Source: Psychromarinibacter sediminicola
GTDB taxonomy: Bacteria; Pseudomonadota; Alphaproteobacteria; Rhodobacterales; Rhodobacteraceae
Length of the DNA stretch: 64,000 nucleotides
Assembly: GCF_029168335.1 (NCBI RefSeq)
Contig: NZ_JARGYC010000008.1
Coordinates: 1-64,000, forward strand
Direction: 5' to 3'
This document shows positions 35,619-44,274 of the stretch, one piece after another. The position numbers and the translations under genes were made by a program. The notes under the pieces are model-generated. The model worked only from the letters and a program-made list of their open reading frames with translations, searched no databases and had not been told where the DNA came from. Position 1 is the first letter of the stretch. Each line of letters begins with the position of its first letter.

Positions 35619-36185
35619 ATGGACGATCCGGCCCGCCCCGTCGCCACGGCCCCGAAACTCCGCCTGTCCAGCCTGCCCCGCCGGGCGGACCAGCCGTTCC
35701 GGCTGGAACCCGATGCCGACACCCGTGCGGCGCTCGCGCAGGAACTGGGCCTGTCGTCCCTGCGCAAGCTGCGGCTGGAGGGGCGGCTGAGCCCGGAGGA
35801 CCGCGACGACTGGCGGCTGGAGGCGATGCTGGGCGCGACGGTCGTGCAGCCCTGCGTGGCCACGCTCGCCCCGGTGACCACCCGGATCGACCTGCCGGTC
35901 GAACGGCTCTACACCGCCGACCCGCCGCCGCTGCCCGCGGGCGACGAGGTGGAGGTGCCCGAGGACGACCATGTCGAGGAACTGCCGGCGGTCCTGGACC
36001 TCGCGGCGCTGATGGCGGAGGAACTGGCGCTGGCGCTGCCGGCCTACCCGCGCGCCGAGGGCGCGGCGCCGGTGGAGGAGATATCCACCCCGCCCGGCGC
36101 CGCCCCGATCGAGGAGGAGGAGGAGACCAAGCCCTTCGCCGGGCTCGCCGCGCTGCGCGACAAGATCGCGAAGGACGACGAGTGA
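35619..36185 (+). CDS. DUF177 (YceD) family protein
   Basis: The 188-residue protein matches DUF177/YceD, with the cysteine-containing VVQPCVATLAPVTTRID segment and an acidic C-terminal half ending KPFAGLAALRDKI. The family is linked to 23S rRNA accumulation and to rpmF. It normally precedes rpmF and plsX. Here no rpmF follows; a DUF4833 gene starts 108 bp downstream, marking the boundary of the lipid cluster. Confidence 0.9.
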   Translation: MDDPARPVATAPKLRLSSLPRRADQPFRLEPDADTRAALAQELGLSSLRKLRLEGRLSPEDRDDWRLEAMLGATVVQPCVATLAPVTTRIDLPVERLYTADPPPLPAGDEVEVPEDDHVEELPAVLDLAALMAEELALALPAYPRAEGAAPVEEISTPPGAAPIEEEEETKPFAGLAALRDKIAKDDE

Positions 36186-36293
36186 TCCCGCGGGGCGCGC
36201 AGCCCCGGAGAACGGCGCCCGCGCCCTGCAATTCCCCGCCGATCCGATAAAAAGCCACCTCGCAAATACCGCAGCGCGGCATATATTCCGCGC

Positions 36294-36899
36294 ATGAACC
36301 GCAGACAGCTCCTCGCCTCCTCTGGCGCCGCCGCCCTCGCCCTGCCCTTCGGCTCCGCCGCCGACGCCGCGCAGCTCACCAGCGTCCGGGTCGAGCGCAA
36401 CGCCCGCCTGCCGCTCGTCCGCCCGGACTGGCCGGTGCCAGACGACCCGAACCAGAAATTCTTCATCCAGCGGTCGACCAACGCCAACACGCTGGTCTTC
36501 GCGGTGAACTACAACGGCGACGGCAGCGTGTCGCAGTCCGATCCGTCGCACATCTACTGGCGGCGCTACGCGAGCAACGGCGCGCGCAAGCCGCTGAAGC
36601 CGATCGAGCGGCTGATCGCCGGCGCCATCCAGGTCCGCAAACGCCCCGAGCCCGATGCCTGGGACATCATCGTGCGCCCGATGCAGCGGCTCAACATGGT
36701 GGTGATCCAGACCGGCCCGCACGAGACCCAGCTGATCGGGCATATCGGCGGCGTGCGGGCGCGGCCGATCTACTGCTATGCCGATGTGGACGAAAGCGGG
36801 CTGATCCCGCGGGTCACGGCGCTGTCGATGCACGGGCTGCTGCCCGGCGGCGGCGCCATCTCCGAGTATTACAGCGTCGCAGGCGGGCAGATCCGCTAA
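36294..36899 (+). CDS. Tat-exported DUF4833 protein
   Basis: The 201-residue protein starts with a twin-arginine-like signal (MNRRQLLASSGAAALAL) and a DUF4833 domain with FFIQRSTNANTLVFAVNY and PSHIYWRRY. Family function is unknown. It lies 70 bp before the inositol-3-phosphate synthase gene, so a periplasmic role in inositol-lipid handling is a reasonable guess. The domain is compact and beta-rich with one lone cysteine (PIYCYAD). Confidence 0.75.
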   Translation: MNRRQLLASSGAAALALPFGSAADAAQLTSVRVERNARLPLVRPDWPVPDDPNQKFFIQRSTNANTLVFAVNYNGDGSVSQSDPSHIYWRRYASNGARKPLKPIERLIAGAIQVRKRPEPDAWDIIVRPMQRLNMVVIQTGPHETQLIGHIGGVRARPIYCYADVDESGLIPRVTALSMHGLLPGGGAISEYYSVAGGQIR

Positions 36900-36969
36900 T
36901 AACCGCTGGCGCTTCGGTCCTTCATCTGCGAAAAGCCGCATCCAGAAAAACGACAAGATCGAGGGATAC

Positions 36970-38094
36970 ATGAGCACCCCCACCGGCGGCCGCATCCGTA
37001 CGGCCATCGTAGGCGTCGGCAACTGCGCCTCCTCGCTCGTTCAGGCCATCTCGTACTGTCGCGCCAAGGGGCCCGAGGCCATTGGCGTCAGCTTTCCCGT
37101 TCTCGGCGGCTACCGGCCCGAGGATATCGAGATCGTCGCCGCCTTCGACGTCGACCGCCGCAAGGTGAACCGCCCGGTGGGCGAGGCCGTGCTGGCCGAT
37201 CCGAACTGCACCGAGGTGTTCTGGGACAGCCTCGACGACCAGCCCGCCCCGGTCCGCCGCGGCCCCGACCTGGACGGCGTCTCGGCCTATATGCGCAACC
37301 AGCCGCCCGAGGTCAGCTTCGTCCCCTCCGATGACACGCCGCTCACGCAGGACGAGATCGTCGCGGTGCTGAAGGAGGCGCAGGCGGAGGTGCTGATCGT
37401 GTTCCTGCCCGTCGGCTCGGTCCAGGCGGTGGAATGCTACGCCCAATGCGCGCTGGATGCCGGCTGCGCGGTGGTCAACGGCATTCCGATCTTCCTGGCC
37501 TCCAACCCGACCTGGGCGAAGAAGTTCGAGGCGGCCGGCCTGCCGATCCTGGGCGACGACTTCAAGGCGCAGTTCGGCGCGACCATAGTACACCGCGCGC
37601 TGGCGCATCTGGCCGACCTGCGGGGGGTCAAGATCGACCGGACCTACCAGCTGAATGTCGGCGGCAATACCGACTTCATGAACATGATGGACATGGACCG
37701 GCTGGCGCTGAAGCGCGAGTCGAAGACGGAAGCCGTGCAATCGGCGATGGATGCACGGCTCGCCGACGGCGACATCCGGATCGGGCCGTCGGACTACGTG
37801 CCGTGGCTCGACGACCGCAAGGTGGCCTATGTCCGGCTGGAGGGTCGGCTGCTGGGCGGCGCGAAGACCTCGATGGAGGTGCGGCTGGAGGTCGAGGACA
37901 GCCCGAACGCCGCCGCCATGGCGATCAGCGCCATCCGCTGCGCCCGCATCGCGCGCGAGCGCGGGATCAAGGGCGCCGTCGCCGATGCCAGCGCCTTCCT
38001 GTTCAAGCATCCGCCGGTGCAGCTGGACGACAGCGAGGCGCATGACCTGCTGCTCGCCTTCACCGGCGACGCGCCGGAGGACGCCGGCGCGTGA
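36970..38094 (+). CDS. Inositol-3-phosphate synthase (MIPS), actinobacterial type
   Basis: The 374-residue enzyme converts glucose 6-phosphate to inositol 3-phosphate with bound NAD. The N-terminal IVGVGNCASSLVQAI (13-27) binds NAD. GDDFKAQFGATIVHR and NVGGNTDFMNMMD are the conserved active-site and tetramerisation segments. The short length and motifs match the mycobacterial/archaeal type, not the long eukaryotic one. It overlaps the SDR gene by four bases (GTGA). It provides inositol phosphate for the lipid headgroup made by the genes downstream. Confidence 0.93.
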   Translation: MSTPTGGRIRTAIVGVGNCASSLVQAISYCRAKGPEAIGVSFPVLGGYRPEDIEIVAAFDVDRRKVNRPVGEAVLADPNCTEVFWDSLDDQPAPVRRGPDLDGVSAYMRNQPPEVSFVPSDDTPLTQDEIVAVLKEAQAEVLIVFLPVGSVQAVECYAQCALDAGCAVVNGIPIFLASNPTWAKKFEAAGLPILGDDFKAQFGATIVHRALAHLADLRGVKIDRTYQLNVGGNTDFMNMMDMDRLALKRESKTEAVQSAMDARLADGDIRIGPSDYVPWLDDRKVAYVRLEGRLLGGAKTSMEVRLEVEDSPNAAAMAISAIRCARIARERGIKGAVADASAFLFKHPPVQLDDSEAHDLLLAFTGDAPEDAGA

Positions 38095-38876
38095 GCGGCG
38101 CGGCCACCCGGCCGGCCTTCATCACCGGCGGCTCCAGCGGCATCGGGCTGGAGCTCGCCCGCCAGCTTGCGGCGCGCGGCCACCCCGTAGCGGTCTTCGC
38201 GCGCGATCCCGGGCGGTTGCGCCGCGCGGTTGAAATCCTGCCCGAACTGAGCACCTACGAATGCGACGTGGGCGACGCACCGGCGGTCGAGGCCGCCGTC
38301 GGCCGCGCCATCGCCGAGCTGGGACCGCCCGGCTGGGCCATCGCCAATGCCGGCGTCGCGGAGCCGGGCCTGTTCCTGGAACAGCCCGCGGTGACGCACG
38401 AGACCCACATGCGCGTCAACTACATGGGCGCGCTGCACTTCGCCCGCGCCTGCGCGCCCGCAATGCCCGACGGCGCCAGGCTGGTCTTCGTGTCCTCCGG
38501 GGCGGCGTTCTTCGGCATCTACGGCTACGGCGCCTATGCGCCGTCGAAATTCGCCCTGCGCGGGCTGGCCGAGGTTCTGCGCGTGGAACTGGCGCCGCGC
38601 GGCATCTCGGTGACGCTGGCCTATCCGCCGGACACCGAAACGCCGATGCTGGCGGCGGAGGCGCGCACGAAATCCGAGGCGACGCGAAAAATCACCGCCG
38701 GCGGCGGGGTCTGGCAGCCGGCCGATGTCGCGCGCCTGATCCTGAAACGCGCCGAGCGCGGCCGGTTCGCGGTCGCGCCGGGGGCGCAGATGACGGCGCT
38801 TTTGTGGCTGCACTCGCTCCTCGCCCCCGCGCTCCGGCGCTGGCAGGCGGGTATCGTCCGGAGGTCCGGGCGATGA
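38091..38876 (+). CDS. SDR resembling 3-ketodihydrosphingosine reductase
   Basis: The 261-residue short-chain dehydrogenase has TGGSSGIG (12-19), NAG and the catalytic Ser136, Tyr149 and Lys153. The segment AYPPDTETPMLAAEARTKSE followed by TRKIT matches the eukaryotic KDSR/Tsc10 hallmark (AYPPDTDTP) very closely, which ordinary SDRs lack. It would reduce 3-ketosphinganine to sphinganine. The start is GTG at 38091. No serine palmitoyltransferase gene is in this window, so the long-chain base must be started elsewhere, or a related aminolipid is made. The gene is coupled to MIPS and to the CdsA-like gene. Confidence 0.8.
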   Translation: MSGAATRPAFITGGSSGIGLELARQLAARGHPVAVFARDPGRLRRAVEILPELSTYECDVGDAPAVEAAVGRAIAELGPPGWAIANAGVAEPGLFLEQPAVTHETHMRVNYMGALHFARACAPAMPDGARLVFVSSGAAFFGIYGYGAYAPSKFALRGLAEVLRVELAPRGISVTLAYPPDTETPMLAAEARTKSEATRKITAGGGVWQPADVARLILKRAERGRFAVAPGAQMTALLWLHSLLAPALRRWQAGIVRRSGR

Positions 38877-39784
38877 TGCTGGCGCCGGCGGGGGCGGCGG
38901 GCGTGGTTCAGATGCTGGCGCTGGCCTGCCTGGTGCTGCTGGCGATCGGCTATCTGGTGGTGCTGGCGCTGATGTTCGTGCCCGCCACGCGTCGCGCCGC
39001 ACGCGAGACCTTTCCGATCCTGCTGACCGAGACGCTGATCGTCGGCGTCGTGGCCGGGGCCTTTTTCCTCGGCGGCTGGGCCATCCTGGCGCTGGCGGTG
39101 CTGCTGACCCTGCGCACCGCCTACGAGGCCGCGCGCGTCACCCTGCCCCGCATCGGCATCCCCGGTCTGCTTCCGGCGCTGCTGGTGGCGGCGGGGACGC
39201 TGGTGCTGGCGCTTCTCGCCGCACCGCTGCACCCGGTGCTGCTGGCCTCCGGCGCGGGCGGCGCGACGATTCTCGCGATCTGGATCGCCCGCCACTTCGC
39301 CCGCGGCCGGCCCGTGCGCATCTTTGCCGAGCTCGCCGCCTTCCCCGTCCTGCCGCTCGTCGTCTTCACCGCCGCCGCCCTGCACGGCGGCGCGGCGACG
39401 CTGCTGATCGCCTTCCTGCTGGTCGAGACCTTCGACAGCTACGCGCTGCTGGGCGGCAAGCTGTTCGGCCGGCGCAAGGCGTTCCCGGTGCTCAGCCCGA
39501 AGAAGACGGTCGAGGGGCTCGTCACCGGCGCCGTGATGCTGATGCTGACCGCCGCCGCCGCCGGCGCACTGCTCTTCGGCTTCCCCGTCGGCGCCGCCGC
39601 GCTCGTCGCGCTGCTCACCGGGCTCTTGACCGTGGCCGGCGATCTCGCCGCCTCGCGGCTGAAGCGCGCCGCCGGGGTCAAGGACTTCCCGCGGATCCTG
39701 CCGCACCAGGGCGGCCTGCTGGACATCACCGACGCCTGGATCGCCGCCGGCGCCGGGCTGACCGTGCTCGCCGCGCTGTCGTGA
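38873..39784 (+). CDS. CdsA-like phosphatidate cytidylyltransferase
   Basis: The 303-residue membrane protein has about eight hydrophobic segments. It ends with the CDP-diglyceride synthetase signature, readable as SRLKRAAGVKDF plus LPHQGGLLDITD. CdsA makes CDP-diacylglycerol, the donor for PIP synthase. The start overlaps the SDR stop (ATGATG). A housekeeping cdsA normally sits next to uppS and dxr, so this is probably a dedicated paralogue for the inositol-lipid pathway, and its acceptor lipid may differ. Confidence 0.85.
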   Translation: MMLAPAGAAGVVQMLALACLVLLAIGYLVVLALMFVPATRRAARETFPILLTETLIVGVVAGAFFLGGWAILALAVLLTLRTAYEAARVTLPRIGIPGLLPALLVAAGTLVLALLAAPLHPVLLASGAGGATILAIWIARHFARGRPVRIFAELAAFPVLPLVVFTAAALHGGAATLLIAFLLVETFDSYALLGGKLFGRRKAFPVLSPKKTVEGLVTGAVMLMLTAAAAGALLFGFPVGAAALVALLTGLLTVAGDLAASRLKRAAGVKDFPRILPHQGGLLDITDAWIAAGAGLTVLAALS

Positions 39785-39867
39785 CGGCAGGCGCCGCGCG
39801 AGATGTTTGAACCCGCCCCGGACTCGCCGCATCATCGTCCCGACGACGCAGCGAAGGCCCCCCGCCG

Positions 39868-41091
39868 ATGATCCGCCACCGCAGCCCGATGATCCGGCTT
39901 CTCAGCCAGCGCGCCCTGCGGCTGATCCTGGGGCTGCTGGTGCTGATCGAGGCGATCTTCATCGCCGACACCTTCACCTCGACCCTGGAAGGCGTGATCC
40001 GGCTGGGCGGCACTGCCTTCGACCTGCTTCGCGTGCTGATCCTCGGCTCGCCCGAGGTCATCGCTTTCGCGCTACCCATCGTGCTGTTTCTCGGCCTCTA
40101 CTTCGCCGTCACCCAGGCGCGCGACGCCAACGAACTGGTGATCTGCGCCGCCGCGTCCGAGCCGTGGCAGCGCATCCCGCGGCTGGCGCTGACCCTGGGC
40201 ACGCTGGGCTTCGCGCTGTCGCTGCTGATCTCGGGGCTGATCACGCCGCTGTCGAACTACGCCCTGCGGCTGACCTATGGCGAGTTGCAGGCGCGGCTTC
40301 TGGTCGAGCAGCTGACCAGCCCGGCCAGGGAGGCCGTCCTGCGCGAATTCGACGGCCGCGCCGTCATCGCCACCCCGCCCTCGGACCCGGAGACCGCCCC
40401 GGAGGCCGCGCGCGGCGGATTGTTCGTGTTCCGCCCCGGCGGCGGCGGACGCTGGACCGCCTCGATCGCCGACAACTGGTCGGTCGAGGGGCCCGACGAC
40501 AACGGGGTCTTCCGCATCCGGCTGGAGGATTTCCGCGAGTATCGCGGGCGCGCGGGCGCGGCGCCCACCGCCGAGACCGGCCCGCGCATCAGCTCTCAAC
40601 TGCCCTCCGCGCTGCAGTTCGCGCAGATCAATGTCGAGAATTTCGAGATCGACTTCACCGTCGAGGACATCCTCGCCGCGCGCGACCAGGTCCGCGCCTT
40701 CGGCGAGCGCTATCTGTTCGACGAGGACGGGCCGCTGGCCGGCCCCGAGCGGGTGCTGAGCGACGGCCGGACCGTCGCCGCACCGACCCGCGCCTTCGGC
40801 GAGATGCTGGCCCGCGCCCTTCTGTGCCTGGTCGCGGCCTCGGTGGCGCTGGCGGCGGCGGTCTGGTCGGGCACCCGGCAGGGACGGTTCGCCGCGCTGC
40901 CCGCCGGGCTTATCGCCGTGCTGGCCTGCGACGTCGCGGCGCGCGCGATCCTCGGCGAGGCCGCGGCGCTGGGCTATCCGCGGTTCTGGCCGGCCGCGGC
41001 GGCCATCGCGGCGCTGGGGATGGCCCCGGCGCTCGGCTATGTCTGGACGCGCGGCGAGCTCATCGTGGCGCCGCCGCGCAGCACCCGATGA
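39868..41091 (+). CDS. LptF-like (YjgP/YjgQ) permease
   Basis: The 407-residue protein has the LptF/LptG layout: two N-terminal helices plus a third, a periplasmic beta-jellyroll domain (about residues 140-300), then three C-terminal helices. It overlaps the LptG-like gene (ATGA). LptF/G normally extract LPS for transport to the outer membrane. Here no lptA, lptB or lptC is nearby, and the pair follows lipid-synthesis genes, so it may move a different lipid. Sequence divergence from housekeeping LptF is inferred, not measured. Confidence 0.8.
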   Translation: MIRHRSPMIRLLSQRALRLILGLLVLIEAIFIADTFTSTLEGVIRLGGTAFDLLRVLILGSPEVIAFALPIVLFLGLYFAVTQARDANELVICAAASEPWQRIPRLALTLGTLGFALSLLISGLITPLSNYALRLTYGELQARLLVEQLTSPAREAVLREFDGRAVIATPPSDPETAPEAARGGLFVFRPGGGGRWTASIADNWSVEGPDDNGVFRIRLEDFREYRGRAGAAPTAETGPRISSQLPSALQFAQINVENFEIDFTVEDILAARDQVRAFGERYLFDEDGPLAGPERVLSDGRTVAAPTRAFGEMLARALLCLVAASVALAAAVWSGTRQGRFAALPAGLIAVLACDVAARAILGEAAALGYPRFWPAAAAIAALGMAPALGYVWTRGELIVAPPRSTR

Positions 41092-42194
41092 TCGACCGGC
41101 TGCGCATCCTGGTCCTCGGCATCGCCACGCGGCGGGCGCTGTCGGACTATCTGCTGGGCACCGGCCTGATCCTGTTCATCCTGGCGAGCATCGCCTACAC
41201 CATCGACCTGGCCCGGTGGTTCCCGCAGATCCGCACCGCCGCCGCCGAGCGCGACGTGTCGCTTCTGTCGCTGCTGCTGCCCTATCTCGGCCAGCGCGGC
41301 GTGGACATCGTGACGCGGATGCTGCCGGTCGCCGCCTTTTTCGGTCCGTTCATCGCCGAGATCGCCCGCCGCCTGCGGCTGGAGACCGTGATCCTCGCCA
41401 CCGCCGGCGTCTCGCCGCTCTACACCCGCGCCGCGCTGATGTGGCTGGCGCTGCTGCTGGGCCTGCTGAACTGGGGCCTGGAAGCCAGCTGGCGCCCCGC
41501 CGCCGTCTGGGCGCAGGTCGACAGCGGCTTTGGCGGTTACGCCGCGCGATTCCGCCGCGACTGGGTCGAGGGCAAGTGGTTCGTCCGCGGCGACATCGCG
41601 ATCCGCGGCGACGTGCTGCGCACCGATACACCCGAAATGCGCGACGTGCTGATCTTCGAGGGCGTCGGCGGCGGCGCGCTGCGCAGCATCCGGGGCGCCG
41701 AGCGGATCGTCTCCGTCGACGGCCGCTATCGCTGGCGCATGGAGGGCGTGACCGAGTGGCGCAGCGAGCCGGAGGCAGGCGGCGACAGGCCCCGCGAGGT
41801 CGAGCTGCCGCTCGTCCCCGAGCAGCTGACCTATTACGGCGTTCTGCCCTACATGCTGCCGACGCCGGCGCTGAACGCCGTGTCCGATCTGCGAGCGCGC
41901 GCGCCCGAGGCCCCGGCCTATGCCACCGCCTTGTGGCGGCGCTGGACCGCCGTCTTCCTGCCCGGCGCCATCGCCTATCTGGCCATCGCGCTGGCCAATC
42001 TGGGCTTCGAGGGGCGCCGCGCGCTGATCCCCCGGCTGATCGCCCTCGGGACGCTGGGCTACGCCTCGGTGGTGACGGTCAAGGTGTTCCGGTCGCTGGG
42101 GCAGTTCGACATCCTGCCGCCGGCCCTGTCGGTGCCGGGATCGCTGCTCTTGCTGGCGGTCGCCGCCGCCTTCGTCGCGCGCCGGGCCCCCTGA
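41088..42194 (+). CDS. LptG-like (YjgP/YjgQ) permease
   Basis: The 368-residue protein shares the LptG layout: helices at about 20-45, 60-80 and 95-125, a periplasmic domain (about 130-270) and three C-terminal helices. It is translationally coupled to the LptF-like gene. It ends 24 bp before the convergent nucleotidyltransferase gene. Together they should form the membrane half of an ABC-type lipid extractor that needs an LptB-like ATPase encoded elsewhere. Confidence 0.8.
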   Translation: MIDRLRILVLGIATRRALSDYLLGTGLILFILASIAYTIDLARWFPQIRTAAAERDVSLLSLLLPYLGQRGVDIVTRMLPVAAFFGPFIAEIARRLRLETVILATAGVSPLYTRAALMWLALLLGLLNWGLEASWRPAAVWAQVDSGFGGYAARFRRDWVEGKWFVRGDIAIRGDVLRTDTPEMRDVLIFEGVGGGALRSIRGAERIVSVDGRYRWRMEGVTEWRSEPEAGGDRPREVELPLVPEQLTYYGVLPYMLPTPALNAVSDLRARAPEAPAYATALWRRWTAVFLPGAIAYLAIALANLGFEGRRALIPRLIALGTLGYASVVTVKVFRSLGQFDILPPALSVPGSLLLLAVAAAFVARRAP

Positions 42195-42218
42195 CGCCCG
42201 CAGGCCGCAGGCGCCGGC

Positions 42219-42992
42219 TCAGCCCTGCCCGGCGGTGGCGGCGGCCGGCATCCGGGGATGCGCCGCCCGCGCCGCGGCGATCCGCGGAAAGACGACACGC
42301 TCGGCGCGGGCCAGCATCGCCTCGTCGTCCACCTCGGCCCAGGGCAGGTCGTCGAGCCGGATGCAGGGCACCGGCACGCGCCGGCCCAGCTCCACCAGCC
42401 CCGGCTCGTAATGCTCCGCCGGCACGTCGGCCAGTACGTCCTCGACGGCGCGGCGCATCTCGGGCACCGCCGCGGCCTCCAGCTTGGTGATGCCGACCAG
42501 CTCGCCCAGATGCGGCTCGGGCCGGGCATCGGCGATCTTGGAGATCTCCTGCAGGTGCCCCTCGTCCCCGGCCCAGACATAGACCTCGTCGCCGGCGCCG
42601 GTGGGTCCAGACGTCACCAGCCGGTTGCCCGGCGCCAGCGCCGCCTCCAGCGCCTCCGGCGCATAGACCAGATCGGATTCGAGAATCACGACATCGCCGT
42701 CCAGCCCGTCCAGCGCCGTGGCCAGGGTCTGCAGGCTACCGGTGCTGTCGTAGAGCGGGTTATGGATCAGCTCCACGTCCCGCTCGGCGCCGAAGGCCTC
42801 GCGGTACTGCTCCGCCAGGTGGCCGGTGACAATCCGCACCCGGCCGATGCCGAAGGCGCGCAGGGTGGCCAGCGACTGCGCCGCCATCGTCTCGCCCCCC
42901 ATCTCGATCAGCCCCTTGGGATAGAGCTTGCCGCGCGGGCCCATGCGGACGCCCAGACCGGCCGCGAGAATGATCGCCGTTGTGTCGTTCAT
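42219..42992 (-). CDS. Sugar/alcohol-phosphate nucleotidyltransferase (LicC/PntC-like)
   Basis: The 257-residue protein has the nucleotide-binding start IILAAGLGVRMGPRGKLYPK (about 8-27), the IVTGHLAEQY segment and the metal-binding ILESDLVY. These fit the cytidylyltransferases LicC and PntC and the inositol-1-phosphate cytidylyltransferases. It probably makes a CDP-activated headgroup, perhaps CDP-inositol from the MIPS product, or a CDP-alcohol for the transferase at 48046. The substrate is not fixed. It is on the minus strand between plus-strand cluster genes. Confidence 0.75.
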   Translation of the reverse strand: MNDTTAIILAAGLGVRMGPRGKLYPKGLIEMGGETMAAQSLATLRAFGIGRVRIVTGHLAEQYREAFGAERDVELIHNPLYDSTGSLQTLATALDGLDGDVVILESDLVYAPEALEAALAPGNRLVTSGPTGAGDEVYVWAGDEGHLQEISKIADARPEPHLGELVGITKLEAAAVPEMRRAVEDVLADVPAEHYEPGLVELGRRVPVPCIRLDDLPWAEVDDEAMLARAERVVFPRIAAARAAHPRMPAAATAGQG

Positions 42993-43155
42993 GCGGCCTC
43001 CAGCCTGCGGTCACCTGCCCCGTGTGTCGCGGGGGACGTTATGCTAGGGGGGGCGGAGCATCAAGGCGAGGAACCGGCGTGACCAGGCGGAATCGGCAGC
43101 TTTCGGGGCCCGGCCCGGCGGGGTCTTGCCGGCCGGCCGCAGTGCGGGCGCCGCG

Positions 43156-44274
43156 GTGAAGATCGTCCAGCTCTGCCCCTACGACATGGACCGCCCCGGC
43201 GGCGTCCAGCGCCATGTGCGCGACCTGGCCGCCTGGTGCCGCGCGCAGGGGCACGAGACCCGCATTCTGTGCCCGCCCGCCCCCGGCGGCGCCCCCGGCA
43301 CCGACGAAGCGGTCACCCGGCTCGGCCGGTCGCGGATGCTGCGGGTCCACGGCACCGGCTTCGAGATCGCCCGCGCCGGCCGGTCCGAGCTGCGCCGCAC
43401 GGCCGCGGCGCTGCAGGACTGGGGCGCCGACGTGGTGCATATGCACACGCCCTGGACGCCGATGCTGGTGGCGCAGCTCTGGCGCGCGCTGGGGCTGCCG
43501 ACGCTGGCGACGGTGCATGCCACCCTGCCCGCGCCCGACGCGAAGGGACCGGTCGACCGCTACATCCGCTGGTCGGCGCGCCGCATCCTGCCCCGCTGCG
43601 ACGCCGTCGCGGTGCCGTCCGAAGCGCCGCTTGAGATGCTGCGGCGGGTGATCCCCAACCTATCGGCCGAGCTGCGCGCCCCCGCCATCGACCTCTCGCC
43701 GTGGCGCATGGCCCGCGCCGCCGGGGCGGCGCGCCGTCCCGGCCTATCGCTCGTCTTCCTCGGGCGGCTGGAGCCGCGCAAGGGGCTCGACGTCCTGCTC
43801 GCCGCCTGGCCGCGAATCCGCGCGGCGATGCCCGGCGCGCATCTGACCATCGCGGGCGACGGCCCGCTGCGGGCCGAGGCCGAGGCGGCGCGGGGCGACG
43901 GCGTCCTGATCGTCAGCCGCCCCGACGACGCGGCCGCGCAGACGCTGCTCGCCGCGGCCGACCTGCTGATCGCGCCCGCCCCCTACGGCGAGAGCTTCGG
44001 CCTGATCCTGGCCGAGGCGATGGCGGCCGGCGCCCTGCCCGTCGCGGCGGCGAATCCCGGCTATGCCTCCGTCCTGACGGGCGACGGCGTCGATCTGCTG
44101 GTCCCGCCCGGCGACGCAGGCGCGCTGGCCGACAAGGTGATCGCGCTGGCCGAAGACCCCGAGCGGCGCGCGCGCCTCCGGGACTGGGCGACGGCCCGCG
44201 CCGCCACCTTCGACGTCGCGGCCCAGGGGCCCGCCTACCTGGAGATCTACCGCCGGATCGCAGGCGCCGCCTAG
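43156..44274 (+). CDS. GT4 glycosyltransferase resembling PimA
   Basis: The 372-residue GT-B enzyme begins KIVQLCPYDMDRPGGVQRHV, nearly the pattern of phosphatidylinositol mannosyltransferase PimA. It has HMHTPWTPM, the GRLEPRKGLDVLL donor-domain start and the ESFGLILAE (E-x7-E) motif. It likely adds a hexose, possibly mannose, to an inositol lipid. The GTG at 43156 is chosen because the alignment with PimA begins there; TTG at 43126 is an alternative. Neither has a clear ribosome-binding site. Its stop overlaps the convergent desaturase stop by four bases. Confidence 0.8.
   Translation: MKIVQLCPYDMDRPGGVQRHVRDLAAWCRAQGHETRILCPPAPGGAPGTDEAVTRLGRSRMLRVHGTGFEIARAGRSELRRTAAALQDWGADVVHMHTPWTPMLVAQLWRALGLPTLATVHATLPAPDAKGPVDRYIRWSARRILPRCDAVAVPSEAPLEMLRRVIPNLSAELRAPAIDLSPWRMARAAGAARRPGLSLVFLGRLEPRKGLDVLLAAWPRIRAAMPGAHLTIAGDGPLRAEAEAARGDGVLIVSRPDDAAAQTLLAAADLLIAPAPYGESFGLILAEAMAAGALPVAAANPGYASVLTGDGVDLLVPPGDAGALADKVIALAEDPERRARLRDWATARAATFDVAAQGPAYLEIYRRIAGAA

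Noticed and set aside
35091-37022. A 643-codon minus-strand frame ending in BamE.
   Set aside because: Only the last 151 codons, starting with a lipoprotein signal, are protein-like; the rest is antisense to DUF177, DUF4833 and MIPS.
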